Assembly (NCBI GenBank): GCA_023388055.1
Contig: JAEWGW010000034.1
Location: forward strand, 62,001 to 126,000
DNA from: Bacillota bacterium
Lineage (GTDB): Bacteria > Bacillota > Bacilli > Paenibacillales > NBRC-103111
Length of the DNA: 64,000 bases
Direction of reading: 5' to 3'
The notes beneath the pieces were generated by a model that was not told the DNA's origin, ran no database searches, and saw nothing but the letters and a program-made list of their open reading frames with translations. The position numbers and the translations under genes are program-made. Of this stretch, positions 19,665-28,404 are shown piece after piece. The first letter of the stretch is position 1, and each line of letters starts with the position of its first letter.

Positions 19665-22600
19665 TCATGTTGCCCATATCCCTAATTGAACAAAGTATAA
19701 CCCCGCCTCTTTCACCTTATAACCAAAAGTCTCTGCCCATTCCGAAGCATAAGCCTGAACCTGCGGCCGGTAGAAGTCAATGAACGACTGCAGCTTCTCT
19801 TCCGTTACGCTGTCCGTCTTGAAATCAACAATTACCCAGCCATCCTCTTCCTCGAAGAGGAAATCAATAACTCCACGAACATAGGCATACTGAATGGAAC
19901 CTGTACCTTCCACTGCGACCGCAACCTCTGATGCAGCACTCCCAGCATCGCTAGATACGATGGCTTCATTGGCATTCTTTCGGATCATCAGCGGCACCTC
20001 GAATAAGCGGCGGCGAGCGCGCAGGCTGCGCTGCCAGAGTTCGCTGGTGATTACGCTTCTTACAACCCGAGCGGCTTCGCTTATGTACTCCTCAGCCATG
20101 CCTTCCTCATCCGCTAAGAAGCGTATGGTGTTCTCAATCTCAGACTCCGGTACCCCCTTTCCTAGCAGCTCAAGAGAGCGGTGAACGACACTTCCAAAAG
20201 ACATTCCTTTGCCTTCCGCGGACCATTCCGGCTTATCACCGGTTGCTTTGGTCTGTCCGGTGACAGATAAGACTGCGTAAGTAGGCTCACTAATCGCGTT
20301 CAGTCTCTGCATTCGAGCTTCCGCGACACTTTGCAAATCTGGCCCCTCGGTCAACTCCGTCTTCTTCTCCGGCTTCATCGCCGGCACATCAAGTTCGCAT
20401 GCGAGATCCATCCCATCTACGAGCGGTGTCCAAGGGCACTTCGCCGGTTGATCGGGATACAGGCTGATGACGAGCATCTGCTTCGGACGCGTAGCCGCGA
20501 CATAAAGTAACCGATCTTTCTCAGCATTGGAGAAAGCACGCTCCCGTTCGTTCATCACGCCCCAGCCTATGGGTTGAGAGATCACTTCCGTTTTGAACTC
20601 TCCGGTTGATTTACTTATCGTAAAGTAACCTGCAGCCGGATCGGCGGAACGATCTATATACTGCGTCGCATCATGATCAAAATCCCCACAGGGACAGGCC
20701 AAGAACACGACGGGTGCTTCAAGCCCTTTGGCTTTATGCAGATTCATAACCCGGACAGCCTGGTTGCCGCCAGCGTAAAGGCTCGATGTCTCCATCCCTC
20801 GATCCGCGAGCATGTGCTCCATTAATCGATACAATTCCGCCCAGCTTGAATTAGCCGCAGGATCTCCATGTAACAGCTGCAGCATTCTCACCAATGTTCC
20901 CGCGCGAACAGAGCCTGCCGGCAGCGTTGACACGTAGGGCAGAATACCGAGATCATCCACGATTTGACTAAACGCGGCGGCCGCGCTTAATGTGCGAACC
21001 CATCCCCTATATTTCTGAAGCTTTCCAAGCACCGTAACAACTGCCTTGGCCTCATCACTGCAAGCCTCCAATGCCGGTAAGTCAAATAACGAAAACGAAT
21101 ATCCTTCCTGCTTATAATCCCATAACTGCCGATCGCTCAGGCCAAACAGCATGCCGCGCATAACCGCGAGCAAAGCCGGTTTATCAGCGGAATCCTCTAA
21201 ATAACGAGCCAGTTGGTATAAGGCCAGCAGCTCCTCATAGATCGTCGTACTGCCTGAAGTATCAGCCGGTACGCCGAACGAATCCAACTGTTCTGCATAC
21301 AAGTGGATGAACTCCCTTGTTTTCGTCAGAATCAGAAAATCGCCCGGAACCGCGTCCCGGCTTCCCCCATCACGATCTGTGATTTGTAAATTGCTGTTTT
21401 TGCAAGCCCAAGAGATATAGGCCGCAATCTGCTCGGCATCCGCTTGTGCAACGGCAGCTTTGCCTCCCGGCATTTTGGGATAAGGAAGAACGTATATGCC
21501 ATGCGGCGTTTTACGAGCGCCTTTGGGATTATCCGAACGTGTCTCCATCTTCACGAACGCAGCCTGGACCTCCGTTTCCGAAGACGGAAATTTACCGACA
21601 AACTGACCATTGATGAAATCGCCGATGGTGTGTACCGAACGGAAATTAGCTGTCAGTCGACAAACTGCACCACACTCCTGGATGCGCGCCTTGACTTCGT
21701 TATAGATAGAAATATCCGCCCTGCGGAAACGATAGATGGACTGCTTCGGATCCCCGACCACGAACAAGGAACCCGGCCGTGGTGTAAGTCGCCGCCAGTT
21801 TTTCTCGAACCCTCCACTCTCCGTGCTCCCGGTGAGCAGAAACATCAGCTCCGCTTGAATCGGATCCGTATCCTGAAATTCATCGACAAGCAGCCGCTGG
21901 TACCGTTCGGCGAAATAGGCTCTTACTTCCCTATTTTCACGTACAAGCTTGGCAGCTTCCATGAGTAAGTCCTGGAAATTCAGTTTTCCCACAGCGTATC
22001 GGCGTCTCTTGCAATCATCCAGTACAGGCCGCACGAAGCGGATCAGCTTCGGATATAGATATTCACGCCATGCCTGAAGGAATGGAACAAGTACGTTGAT
22101 CTGCCAATCGGCAAAAAGCTTCTTCATCTCGCCGGCATGTTCTTTGGAGGTCCATCGATTCAGCGTCACCTCCAGCTTGCGGTCAAATTCCTTTGCAATC
22201 TCCAGAACCCGTATATCATCGGACCAGTCTATGTACCGAAGCTTTTGTCGCGACTGCCGAACAAGCTTCTGAACCGCATCCCAGCCTTTCTCAGGCTCCT
22301 CTGTCGGAATATAAGGCGCTGCAGCATTGAGCAAAGGAAGCAGCGTATCCCGAATCCTATCAAAATTGGGCCACTCCCACTCCTCGCAAGGCAGTTCAAC
22401 ATCCGTAAACAAAGACACACGGTCAAATACGTCCCGAAGGGTATTCACATCCACCCGCAGCGACACTAACTCTTCGAGTTGCAGCCGCGCTTCCCCCTCC
22501 AGCTCAGCCATGTATTCATCCCAACAGCCTGCGCGGAATTGCTTATCGCTTTCTTCGTCCATTTCTTTAAAAGAAGGGTCCAACCCCGCCTCAATGGGAC

Positions 22601-22964
22601 GCTCGCGCAATAACGATCCACAGAACGAATGAATGGTTCCGATGAAGATCAAATCCAGATTCCCCAGCGCCTCGGACAGCCGCTCACGGACGATAGAACC
22701 CTCCGATGATCTTCGATAAGCGTTCTCTAACGCCAGACGGAAGCGTTCCTTCATCTCGTCTGCCGCTTTGTTGGTGAACGTGATGGCGGCAATTTGGCCG
22801 ATGTTAACACCGGACTCGATCAATGCCAGCAGCCTGCCAACCAGGCTGGTCGTTTTCCCTGATCCCGCCCCTGCCTCAACGAGCAAATTCGTATCTAAAT
22901 CCATAAGGATCCGATTACGGTCAGCTTGGTCTGCCGGCGCTGTAAGGAGGTACGATTCAGTCAT
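19665..22964 (-). CDS. UvrD/AddA-like helicase-nuclease
   Basis: A 1099-residue UvrD-family helicase with Walker A EAGAGSGKTT at 30-39, then FTNKAADEMKERF (motif Ia), DEFQDTDPIQ (motif II), GDPKQSIYRFR (motif III) and VMNLHKAKGLEAPVVF (motif V). The C-terminal ~70 residues carry a RecB-type nuclease core, GVIDFL then VIVDFKTD (about 1030-1050). This is the AddA architecture, though shorter than the ~1230 residues usual for housekeeping AddA. It starts in an 8-nt overlap (ATGACTGA) with the AddB-like gene. Together they should resect double-stranded ends. Location inside a defence island argues for a specialised copy, but I cannot exclude that it is the cell's main AddAB. Confidence 0.85.
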   Translation of the reverse strand: MTESYLLTAPADQADRNRILMDLDTNLLVEAGAGSGKTTSLVGRLLALIESGVNIGQIAAITFTNKAADEMKERFRLALENAYRRSSEGSIVRERLSEALGNLDLIFIGTIHSFCGSLLRERPIEAGLDPSFKEMDEESDKQFRAGCWDEYMAELEGEARLQLEELVSLRVDVNTLRDVFDRVSLFTDVELPCEEWEWPNFDRIRDTLLPLLNAAAPYIPTEEPEKGWDAVQKLVRQSRQKLRYIDWSDDIRVLEIAKEFDRKLEVTLNRWTSKEHAGEMKKLFADWQINVLVPFLQAWREYLYPKLIRFVRPVLDDCKRRRYAVGKLNFQDLLMEAAKLVRENREVRAYFAERYQRLLVDEFQDTDPIQAELMFLLTGSTESGGFEKNWRRLTPRPGSLFVVGDPKQSIYRFRRADISIYNEVKARIQECGAVCRLTANFRSVHTIGDFINGQFVGKFPSSETEVQAAFVKMETRSDNPKGARKTPHGIYVLPYPKMPGGKAAVAQADAEQIAAYISWACKNSNLQITDRDGGSRDAVPGDFLILTKTREFIHLYAEQLDSFGVPADTSGSTTIYEELLALYQLARYLEDSADKPALLAVMRGMLFGLSDRQLWDYKQEGYSFSLFDLPALEACSDEAKAVVTVLGKLQKYRGWVRTLSAAAAFSQIVDDLGILPYVSTLPAGSVRAGTLVRMLQLLHGDPAANSSWAELYRLMEHMLADRGMETSSLYAGGNQAVRVMNLHKAKGLEAPVVFLACPCGDFDHDATQYIDRSADPAAGYFTISKSTGEFKTEVISQPIGWGVMNERERAFSNAEKDRLLYVAATRPKQMLVISLYPDQPAKCPWTPLVDGMDLACELDVPAMKPEKKTELTEGPDLQSVAEARMQRLNAISEPTYAVLSVTGQTKATGDKPEWSAEGKGMSFGSVVHRSLELLGKGVPESEIENTIRFLADEEGMAEEYISEAARVVRSVITSELWQRSLRARRRLFEVPLMIRKNANEAIVSSDAGSAASEVAVAVEGTGSIQYAYVRGVIDFLFEEEDGWVIVDFKTDSVTEEKLQSFIDFYRPQVQAYASEWAETFGYKVKEAGLYFVQLGIWAT

Positions 22965-25854
22965 GTCCCTCCACCTCCAGTAGTTTACTTAGGATATCCG
23001 CATTTACTGATGATTCACGTTTGCCCACCATCCACTCCGCATGCGATCCGCACACGGCTGGGTAATCACACCACCTGCAGACCATCGAGTCCTTAGCCGG
23101 AATGTAGACCCCTCGATTCCGCGAATCCAACAGCTTGGCAACAACAGATGCAAGGTCTTCTCTCCGGTTCTGAAGTCGTGTTACCTTCTCACCGCGTCCA
23201 CGCTCCGTTGGAAAATAATATTCCGCCTCCGTCACCTTGGCTTCGGGATCCCTCCCTGTTTCGCAGAGCCACTGCTCTACTGCAATGGAATAGATCGCAT
23301 GTTGCAGCTGTGTTCCGCCGCTGAAATAGGCTGTAGCCTTGTACTTGCTGGTACTGCCCGTTTTATAATCGATAATGCGGTACTCGTGAGGTCCTATCCG
23401 ATCGACCCGGTCGACGAAGCCCTTCAGCTTAAACTGTTTGCCGCCGAGCAATTGAATCTCCATAGGCTCTCCATCCTGCGCCGCGAGCTCTAATTCGAAG
23501 AAGTAGGGCTGATCCGTTCTGCCGATTTCTTGGAGATAAAAGATTTCCGCATCCCGCCGGATTTCTTCACATTCCTTGTTAAATACATGCTGATTAGGAG
23601 CAGGGATGGATAGTGCATTCTCCCGGATTACGGCTTCCACAATCCCGACCAGTCGGCCTTTGTCATGCAAGGCCGGTTTCGTCCCTTTGTCCGTAACGTC
23701 CTCCAGATACCGTCTGAAAATATCGTGCAGCAAGGAGCCTCTTTCGCTTGCTTGCAGCCATCGGGTCCGATCGAACTCCGGGACCTCCTTCGGACGAAGC
23801 TTCAACACATAGTAAAAAAAGTATTGCAGCCCGCAGCTCGCATACTTCTCTAACTGACTCACACTGATGACATCGCTGCGTTGAACGTCATCTAACCCAT
23901 GAGAGCTTGTAGAAGTGTCGATCTCCAGCCAGCCGTCGTAGGTTGATAGCTTCTCATCCAGTCGGTATGCTTGAGCTCGATAACCCGCGGCAAGAGCAGG
24001 GTAGTTTTCCATCATGGCCTGCCATCCATCCTTGGATTTGCCATTCGGTTCCTGGAGCAATCGGGCCCAAGCATCGATTCCGTCAACCGGAGCACGTACA
24101 CCGGTCGTATGCATGATATCCATCACACTATAGGGTTCACCTAATGAGTGCTCCAATGCTCCAAAATCTATTGACGAATCCCCTGACTGAAGCCGCAGAA
24201 CTTGAAGCATTTCAAAAGCAGGACCTTGGTTTTCTTTCTCACCTATATCATAAGAGGAATAGCTTAACCATATCTCGCCCCGAATTTGCGACAGCCGGGA
24301 CTCCCGTTCACTCCTGACATTCTTCGCACGTTCCTTGGCAGGCTCCAAGTGCTTAGACAGCGTAATCCGTTCCTCGTCCAAGAGAAGAGGGTCTTGCGCC
24401 GCAGATATACTCCAAGTTCTCTCATCCATACCCAAGATCCAAGTTCGCTCTCTTCCGCTCCACCCGCCGTTTTGTAGAGAGCTAACGTAAATCGCACCCG
24501 GTTTCGGAGTTGCCGTGGCCCCAATGCGAATCCCGGCTAACATCTCTTTCACGTACTGGATAGCTAAAACTAATTGCATTGGTTCAGATGAACTTGATGA
24601 ATAACACTGCACCATATCCTTCAACGCTGCCCCTACATGAACGTCATCTACTAACCGTGCTGGCACATGCTTCTGAACAAAATCCTTCACCCACTCTAAC
24701 AAGATAAGCGGATTCCATTCATTACCTTCAGGCAGCCGATCAAACCAATCTTTCACATAAGTAAGTAAAGCAGCTCCTTGCTCCCGCTCCTCCTCACACA
24801 GTCTTTCTGGACGAAGGATAGCAAGATACCTTTCTCTCCCCCAACCAATACCGGACTTCTCCAGTAAGCGAACCCAATCGGTGCGGGACCAGCGTTCATC
24901 TGAGAACGAAATATAGCCATGTCGCAGCATTTCCGCAAGCCTCTTTACCGGGAATCCTTCTGCAATCCATTCCAGTATACCTACAACCGCTTTCCCAGCA
25001 TCACAAAATACAAGCGGGAGCCCGTTCGAGAGCATACATTCGACGCCCAGCGCTTCGGCATGCGAGTGAATAATGGGTGCATAATGCTCATAATCAGATA
25101 ATATGATTTCCATCCGATCAAGAGCCCCGGGGTCCGATAGAATTCTTCGAAATCCCTCTTTGACCTCCGCTAAGCTTCCGGTAGCGCGGAACATCGTGAA
25201 TTGATTCTTTGAAAATGCTTCGTGTCTATAAAATGGGGCATCCGAATCTAGGATGCAGAGACGATCCCTCGACAGCTTGCTGATCATGTTCCGTTCCCCC
25301 AACGTCCAGCCTGTTGGCGCAAGCGCCAGATAGACGGTTTCGTCCTCTCCTGGCTTCAAGTAGTCAGCCAATCTGGCAGCATCCGTCACGTTGTTCTTCC
25401 GCAGATATGTCTCATAGGAGCCTAGCAATCTTTTCAAATATTCACCTTTATGCAGATTCGTGAAACACTCCGCCTTCACATCATTCGAACGAAGACCGGC
25501 CAGCCGCATATCGGATATAACACGATTTACTTGATTCACGATACCGGGCTTCAGCATGGACTCGCTTATATAACTCATCGGATTCTCTATGGCCAACTGC
25601 TTCATCAACCCACGGACAATCCAAACCGCCTGCCCCTCATCAAGCAGACTGACTTTTCTGCGAAACAGCTCTGACTTTGCATGTGCGGTCACTATTCCGC
25701 GAAGAGTCTGAATTTCCACGTTAAAGACAGCTCCATAACGCTTGCATATCTGCTCGAGCAGTTGGTGTCCTTGGGCATAGGATCTGGCCAACAACACTTT
25801 GGGAGACAATGGGGACTCGTTGATTTTCTGATATATCCGATCGATCAGATCCAT
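22957..25854 (-). CDS. AddB-like PD-(D/E)xK nuclease with Fe-S cysteines
   Basis: A 965-residue partner of the AddA-like helicase. The nuclease core has GFVDRVDRI and YRIIDYKTGS (about 828). One cysteine in EKYASCGLQYFFYY and three in CRWCDYPAVC (about 920) reproduce the 1+3 cysteine layout of the AddB iron-sulphur staple. Unlike classic AddB, the N-terminus (PKVLLARSYAQGHQ) has no Walker A motif, and the protein is about 200 residues shorter. AAGGAGG lies at good distance before ATG 25854, and the promoter element shared with the pPIWI-RE operon lies just upstream. Likely role: nuclease and scaffold in a DNA-end-processing complex; link to defence is inferred. Confidence 0.83.
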   Translation of the reverse strand: MDLIDRIYQKINESPLSPKVLLARSYAQGHQLLEQICKRYGAVFNVEIQTLRGIVTAHAKSELFRRKVSLLDEGQAVWIVRGLMKQLAIENPMSYISESMLKPGIVNQVNRVISDMRLAGLRSNDVKAECFTNLHKGEYLKRLLGSYETYLRKNNVTDAARLADYLKPGEDETVYLALAPTGWTLGERNMISKLSRDRLCILDSDAPFYRHEAFSKNQFTMFRATGSLAEVKEGFRRILSDPGALDRMEIILSDYEHYAPIIHSHAEALGVECMLSNGLPLVFCDAGKAVVGILEWIAEGFPVKRLAEMLRHGYISFSDERWSRTDWVRLLEKSGIGWGRERYLAILRPERLCEEEREQGAALLTYVKDWFDRLPEGNEWNPLILLEWVKDFVQKHVPARLVDDVHVGAALKDMVQCYSSSSSEPMQLVLAIQYVKEMLAGIRIGATATPKPGAIYVSSLQNGGWSGRERTWILGMDERTWSISAAQDPLLLDEERITLSKHLEPAKERAKNVRSERESRLSQIRGEIWLSYSSYDIGEKENQGPAFEMLQVLRLQSGDSSIDFGALEHSLGEPYSVMDIMHTTGVRAPVDGIDAWARLLQEPNGKSKDGWQAMMENYPALAAGYRAQAYRLDEKLSTYDGWLEIDTSTSSHGLDDVQRSDVISVSQLEKYASCGLQYFFYYVLKLRPKEVPEFDRTRWLQASERGSLLHDIFRRYLEDVTDKGTKPALHDKGRLVGIVEAVIRENALSIPAPNQHVFNKECEEIRRDAEIFYLQEIGRTDQPYFFELELAAQDGEPMEIQLLGGKQFKLKGFVDRVDRIGPHEYRIIDYKTGSTSKYKATAYFSGGTQLQHAIYSIAVEQWLCETGRDPEAKVTEAEYYFPTERGRGEKVTRLQNRREDLASVVAKLLDSRNRGVYIPAKDSMVCRWCDYPAVCGSHAEWMVGKRESSVNADILSKLLEVEGHD

Positions 25855-25887
25855 GTCTAAGCCTCCTTACAAATTCATCCTATCCTC

Positions 25888-25934
25888 ATTTTATCGTTTC
25901 GAGTAGGCAGCTGGATGTCAGCGAATGTATGTTC
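25888..25934 (-). promoter_or_regulatory. Promoter of the AddAB-like operon with LexA-like element
   Basis: Minus-strand order: GAACATACATTC (25934-25923), 2 nt, TGACA (25920-25916), 22 nt, TAAAAT (25893-25888). This leaves a leader of about 26 nt with AAGGAGG before the AddB-like start. Layout and spacing are the same as at 5061-5107. Confidence 0.55.
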
Positions 25935-25947
25935 CGGATAACGAAAT

Positions 25948-25970
25948 ACCCCGCTTGGAATCAAGCGAGG
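25948..25970 (-). terminator. Terminator overlapping the stop of the small downstream ORF
   Basis: Minus strand CCTCGCTTGA, TTCC-type loop, AAGCGGGG, followed by TATTTCGTT. The stem overlaps the TGA stop at 25961-25963. It separates these ORFs from the AddAB-like promoter. Confidence 0.65.
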
Positions 25971-26401
25971 TTCGTTAACACATCTGCAATCAGCCCGTAA
26001 ATGTAAACTGAATTTACCGATTTACTCGTGACTTCTTGACTTACAGAGGTCCCTTTAAGCCGTAAATGATAATATGGATATATTCTTTCGTATTCTTTGA
26101 ATGTAATGGTCCGGGGCATTTTCAGAGTGCAACTGGGTACGTTATCCTTTGCTTGACTAATGATAAGTGTAGTTCCATCCGTACTGACTCGAAACCATAT
26201 GGGTGTTTTTTTGTTTTGTGGGACGGTATGTATCTCAAAAGATTGGCTCTTGGCGCGTTCAATAATTCGATTCCACATTTCAAGTACTTGCAAGGTCTTC
26301 TTCCCCCTACTGACTTGTCTTATTTCTCTATCTTGGTGAGAATGCCCCGCCGGAGACTTCTCTTTTTCGATAATGTTTAAATCTGCTGCAGACTTCGTCA
26401 C
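25961..26401 (-). CDS. Unknown protein (possible 3' half of a frameshifted gene)
   Basis: A 146-residue frame of unknown family, mixed charge, no signal peptide or membrane segment. The body (KKTPIWFRVSTDGTTL, then MPRTITFKEYERIYPYYHL) looks like a compact alpha/beta domain. The only start near the 5' end is GTG at 26401, with no visible ribosome site, and the frame overlaps the upstream ORF by 74 nt. That combination suggests either a coupled overlapping gene or the C-terminal half of one protein split by an indel. It lies at the edge of the defence island. I do not recognise it. Confidence 0.5.
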   Translation of the reverse strand: MTKSAADLNIIEKEKSPAGHSHQDREIRQVSRGKKTLQVLEMWNRIIERAKSQSFEIHTVPQNKKTPIWFRVSTDGTTLIISQAKDNVPSCTLKMPRTITFKEYERIYPYYHLRLKGTSVSQEVTSKSVNSVYIYGLIADVLTNLA

Positions 26402-26930
26402 TTAACGTCATCAAGGAATGTGTTCTACACATACCCTTTATATAGAAGTCACAGTTGCCACAATTACGATATTCGCTATAGCTTCTCTTAATTCCCTTCA
26501 GCTTCTTGGGATCCCGTTCTTTAGACCTGTTATTGGAAGCCGCACCCTGATGGCGGGATTGATTCATTTCAGATTTCGGAATCACTGGCTTGTTGGCCTG
26601 CTTCTTCAGGGTCGGATCGATATAGGTATTTACTTCAGAGCTACGCTTATTAGATCCTCCCCGATAGATGTCTACGGAAGGGAGCGTTGTAATAGGCAGT
26701 TCCAGACGCTCCCAACCGGAATCATCTACATGGTTACCCTTCATGACATAGTCCAACCGACATATCTTGCAGTGAAAAATATTCGTCTGTCTCTCCACCG
26801 ATGTCTGCGTTCGCTGATAATACCATAGAGCCTTCTTCCTCGTCAGTTGTAGACTTGAACTGCAGCAGGAACATCGCTTATTTTCGTCACAGAGCAAATA
26901 CTTCTTCACGGCATTTCGCCCCCATGTCAC
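26328..26930 (-). CDS. Cysteine-cluster protein of unknown function
   Basis: About 200 residues from GTG 26930. Near the N-terminus it has C-x6-CxxC and later CKIC, a likely zinc-binding set. The middle is polar and low in complexity. Near the C-terminus a second cluster occurs, C-x2-C-x6-C then a fourth cysteine 12 residues on (NCGNCDF, KGMC, DEVC), a layout seen in small metal-binding modules. No ribosome site supports GTG 26930, and the same frame stays open upstream to about 27000 with coding-like residues (AYVHWQGS, GYTVTW), so the true N-terminus may be lost. Its neighbour at 25961-26401 could be its continuation in another frame. Function not recognised. Confidence 0.5.
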   Translation of the reverse strand: MTWGRNAVKKYLLCDENKRCSCCSSSLQLTRKKALWYYQRTQTSVERQTNIFHCKICRLDYVMKGNHVDDSGWERLELPITTLPSVDIYRGGSNKRSSEVNTYIDPTLKKQANKPVIPKSEMNQSRHQGAASNNRSKERDPKKLKGIKRSYSEYRNCGNCDFYIKGMCRTHSLMTLSDEVCSRFKHYRKREVSGGAFSPR

Positions 26931-27008
26931 AGTATAGCCATTATCAGATCCCTGCCAATGAACGTAAGCTTTATTTGAGATTGATTTAACACTTACTTAT
27001 TCTTCAAA

Positions 27009-27310
27009 TTAAATGATTCTCCTTCTAAATTCACACCAAGATTCCCATTTTTCGACACTCTGATAGTCCAACCGGACCTGGATCTCCTGGCTTAGCGGGC
27101 CATTCACTATTTTCGTTTCATCTAGCGATACTTTTCTTGATGCAACCCCTTACGCTTCTTGCTGGAATACTCGAAATTCTCCAGTTGACTGTATAGCTTC
27201 GCTGATTCTTCGGCCATGACCGGGCTGCTCATGGTGACCGACCTTCGAAGCATTTGATCTGCCTGAGCTTTCAGCAGGTTTCTCCTTCTTTTCGTCCTTG
27301 TACCTACACC
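27009..27310 (-). pseudogene. Decayed small gene behind a shared island promoter
   Basis: Two coding-looking minus-strand frames overlap here. One (about 27277-27122) encodes roughly 51 residues (DQMLRRSVTMSS, KLYSQLENFEY, end HQEKYR); it has AAGGAG just upstream but begins with CTG codons rather than ATG. The other (about 27160-27009) reads DETKIVNGPLSQEIQ then SVEKWESWCEF before TAA, without any start. Joining them needs one frameshift. With the promoter element at 27308-27354 in front, this looks like a gene broken by an indel, or a very small gene with a CTG start. Family unknown. Confidence 0.4.
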
Positions 27311-27354
27311 TTAAGCTATTCCTTGGGCACCAGCTTGTCAGCGAATGGATGTTC
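27308..27354 (-). promoter_or_regulatory. Third copy of the island promoter element
   Basis: Minus-strand order: GAACATCCATTC (27354-27343), 2 nt, TGACA (27340-27336), 22 nt, TAAGGT (27313-27308). Same layout as at 5061-5107 and 25888-25934, with a weaker -10-like hexamer. It faces the decayed gene and the cysteine-cluster ORF. Confidence 0.45.
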
Positions 27355-27355
27355 G

Positions 27356-27388
27356 CAAAAAGAAACCTCGCTTCAAAGCGAATCGAGG
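27356..27388 (-). terminator. Terminator after the first WYL regulator
   Basis: Minus strand CCTCG...CGCTT-TGA-AGCG-AGG followed by TTTCTTTTT. It lies about 20 bp after the WYL gene stop, and the next promoter element begins directly after it. Confidence 0.8.
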
Positions 27389-27405
27389 CTAATTTAAGGT
27401 TACTC

Positions 27406-28356
27406 CTATTGGTACATCATAACCCACTGCGAAAACTGCTGTTTTAACGATTCCCGTACAGCTTTGGGCTCCAGAATTTCCGCCGACGGACCATACTGAA
27501 GAATCCATCTCAAAAACTCTTTTTCATTATTGACCGTGACTTCAAAAATAAGGCTGCCGTCCTTCTGGTCCTTCATTCGCGGTTGTACGAACAGTTCTTC
27601 TTCCTTAATGTAACGGGCGACTTCAGCATCAAAACGAACTTTGAACGTGACGTTCTTATCTCCACGATCAATGGACCACGTGTTCTTCAAATATTTTTTG
27701 ATATTGAAATCGCCTTTGTCGAACCGTTGCCCGGTAAGCTCCACCTGCTGAAAACGGCTGATCCGAAAGGTCCGAATGTCCTGTGCTAAGTGACAATACC
27801 CGATCAAATAAAACCGCTGATCACGTGGAACGAGATAATAGGGATCAATTTTGCGCTCCGTCGTTTCATTGCGATATTGCGTATGGTAGACGACGTCGAT
27901 TGTTTTTTGCTCCAAGATGGCTTGAATGATTGGCTGTAGAAAATTGAGGCTTTCTTGACGGTACGCGGGCGTACCCATCTGAATGACGCCGACGATATCC
28001 TCAATGATATTATTTTGGCGTGATTTCTCCTTAAGATGAGTGCCTATTACCTTATCATAGGCTGTATCAAAGCCTGGAGGCAGCTTGTCCTTGTCCAACA
28101 TGGATGGGAGCAAGGAAAACACAAGCGCTTCCTGCTCGGTAAAGTTAAGAGGATACAAGAAGAACTTACCCATAAATCGATATCCGGTTCCCCTACCCTC
28201 TCTGGAAACCGGAGCAATCAGTTCAAGAATATCCATATCTCTATAAATCGTCCGTATGTTCACATCGCATTTGAATGCAAGATCTTTTGCCGAGATACCA
28301 GGGTTTGCTTGAATAGCGTTAATGATATTAAAGATGCGAATGATTTTATCGATCAT
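27406..28356 (-). CDS. WYL-domain transcriptional regulator (YafY type)
   Basis: A 316-residue regulator. The N-terminal winged helix-turn-helix covers residues ~1-60 (ISAKDLAFKCDVNIRTIYRD), and the WYL ligand-binding domain is at ~140-220 with DPYYLV, FYLIGYCH and FRISRF. AGAGGGGGAG precedes the ATG. WYL proteins often bind nucleic acids or nucleotides and several (BrxR, CapW) control defence loci, so this one, sitting at the border of the island, may regulate it. The shared promoter element is not found in front of this gene, however. It could equally act on the neighbouring DUF6273 gene. Confidence 0.88.
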   Translation of the reverse strand: MIDKIIRIFNIINAIQANPGISAKDLAFKCDVNIRTIYRDMDILELIAPVSREGRGTGYRFMGKFFLYPLNFTEQEALVFSLLPSMLDKDKLPPGFDTAYDKVIGTHLKEKSRQNNIIEDIVGVIQMGTPAYRQESLNFLQPIIQAILEQKTIDVVYHTQYRNETTERKIDPYYLVPRDQRFYLIGYCHLAQDIRTFRISRFQQVELTGQRFDKGDFNIKKYLKNTWSIDRGDKNVTFKVRFDAEVARYIKEEELFVQPRMKDQKDGSLIFEVTVNNEKEFLRWILQYGPSAEILEPKAVRESLKQQFSQWVMMYQ

Positions 28357-28404
28357 GAAACTCCCCCTCTTATTTCCACAATAGGTAGTAACATAAATTA
28401 TTGA

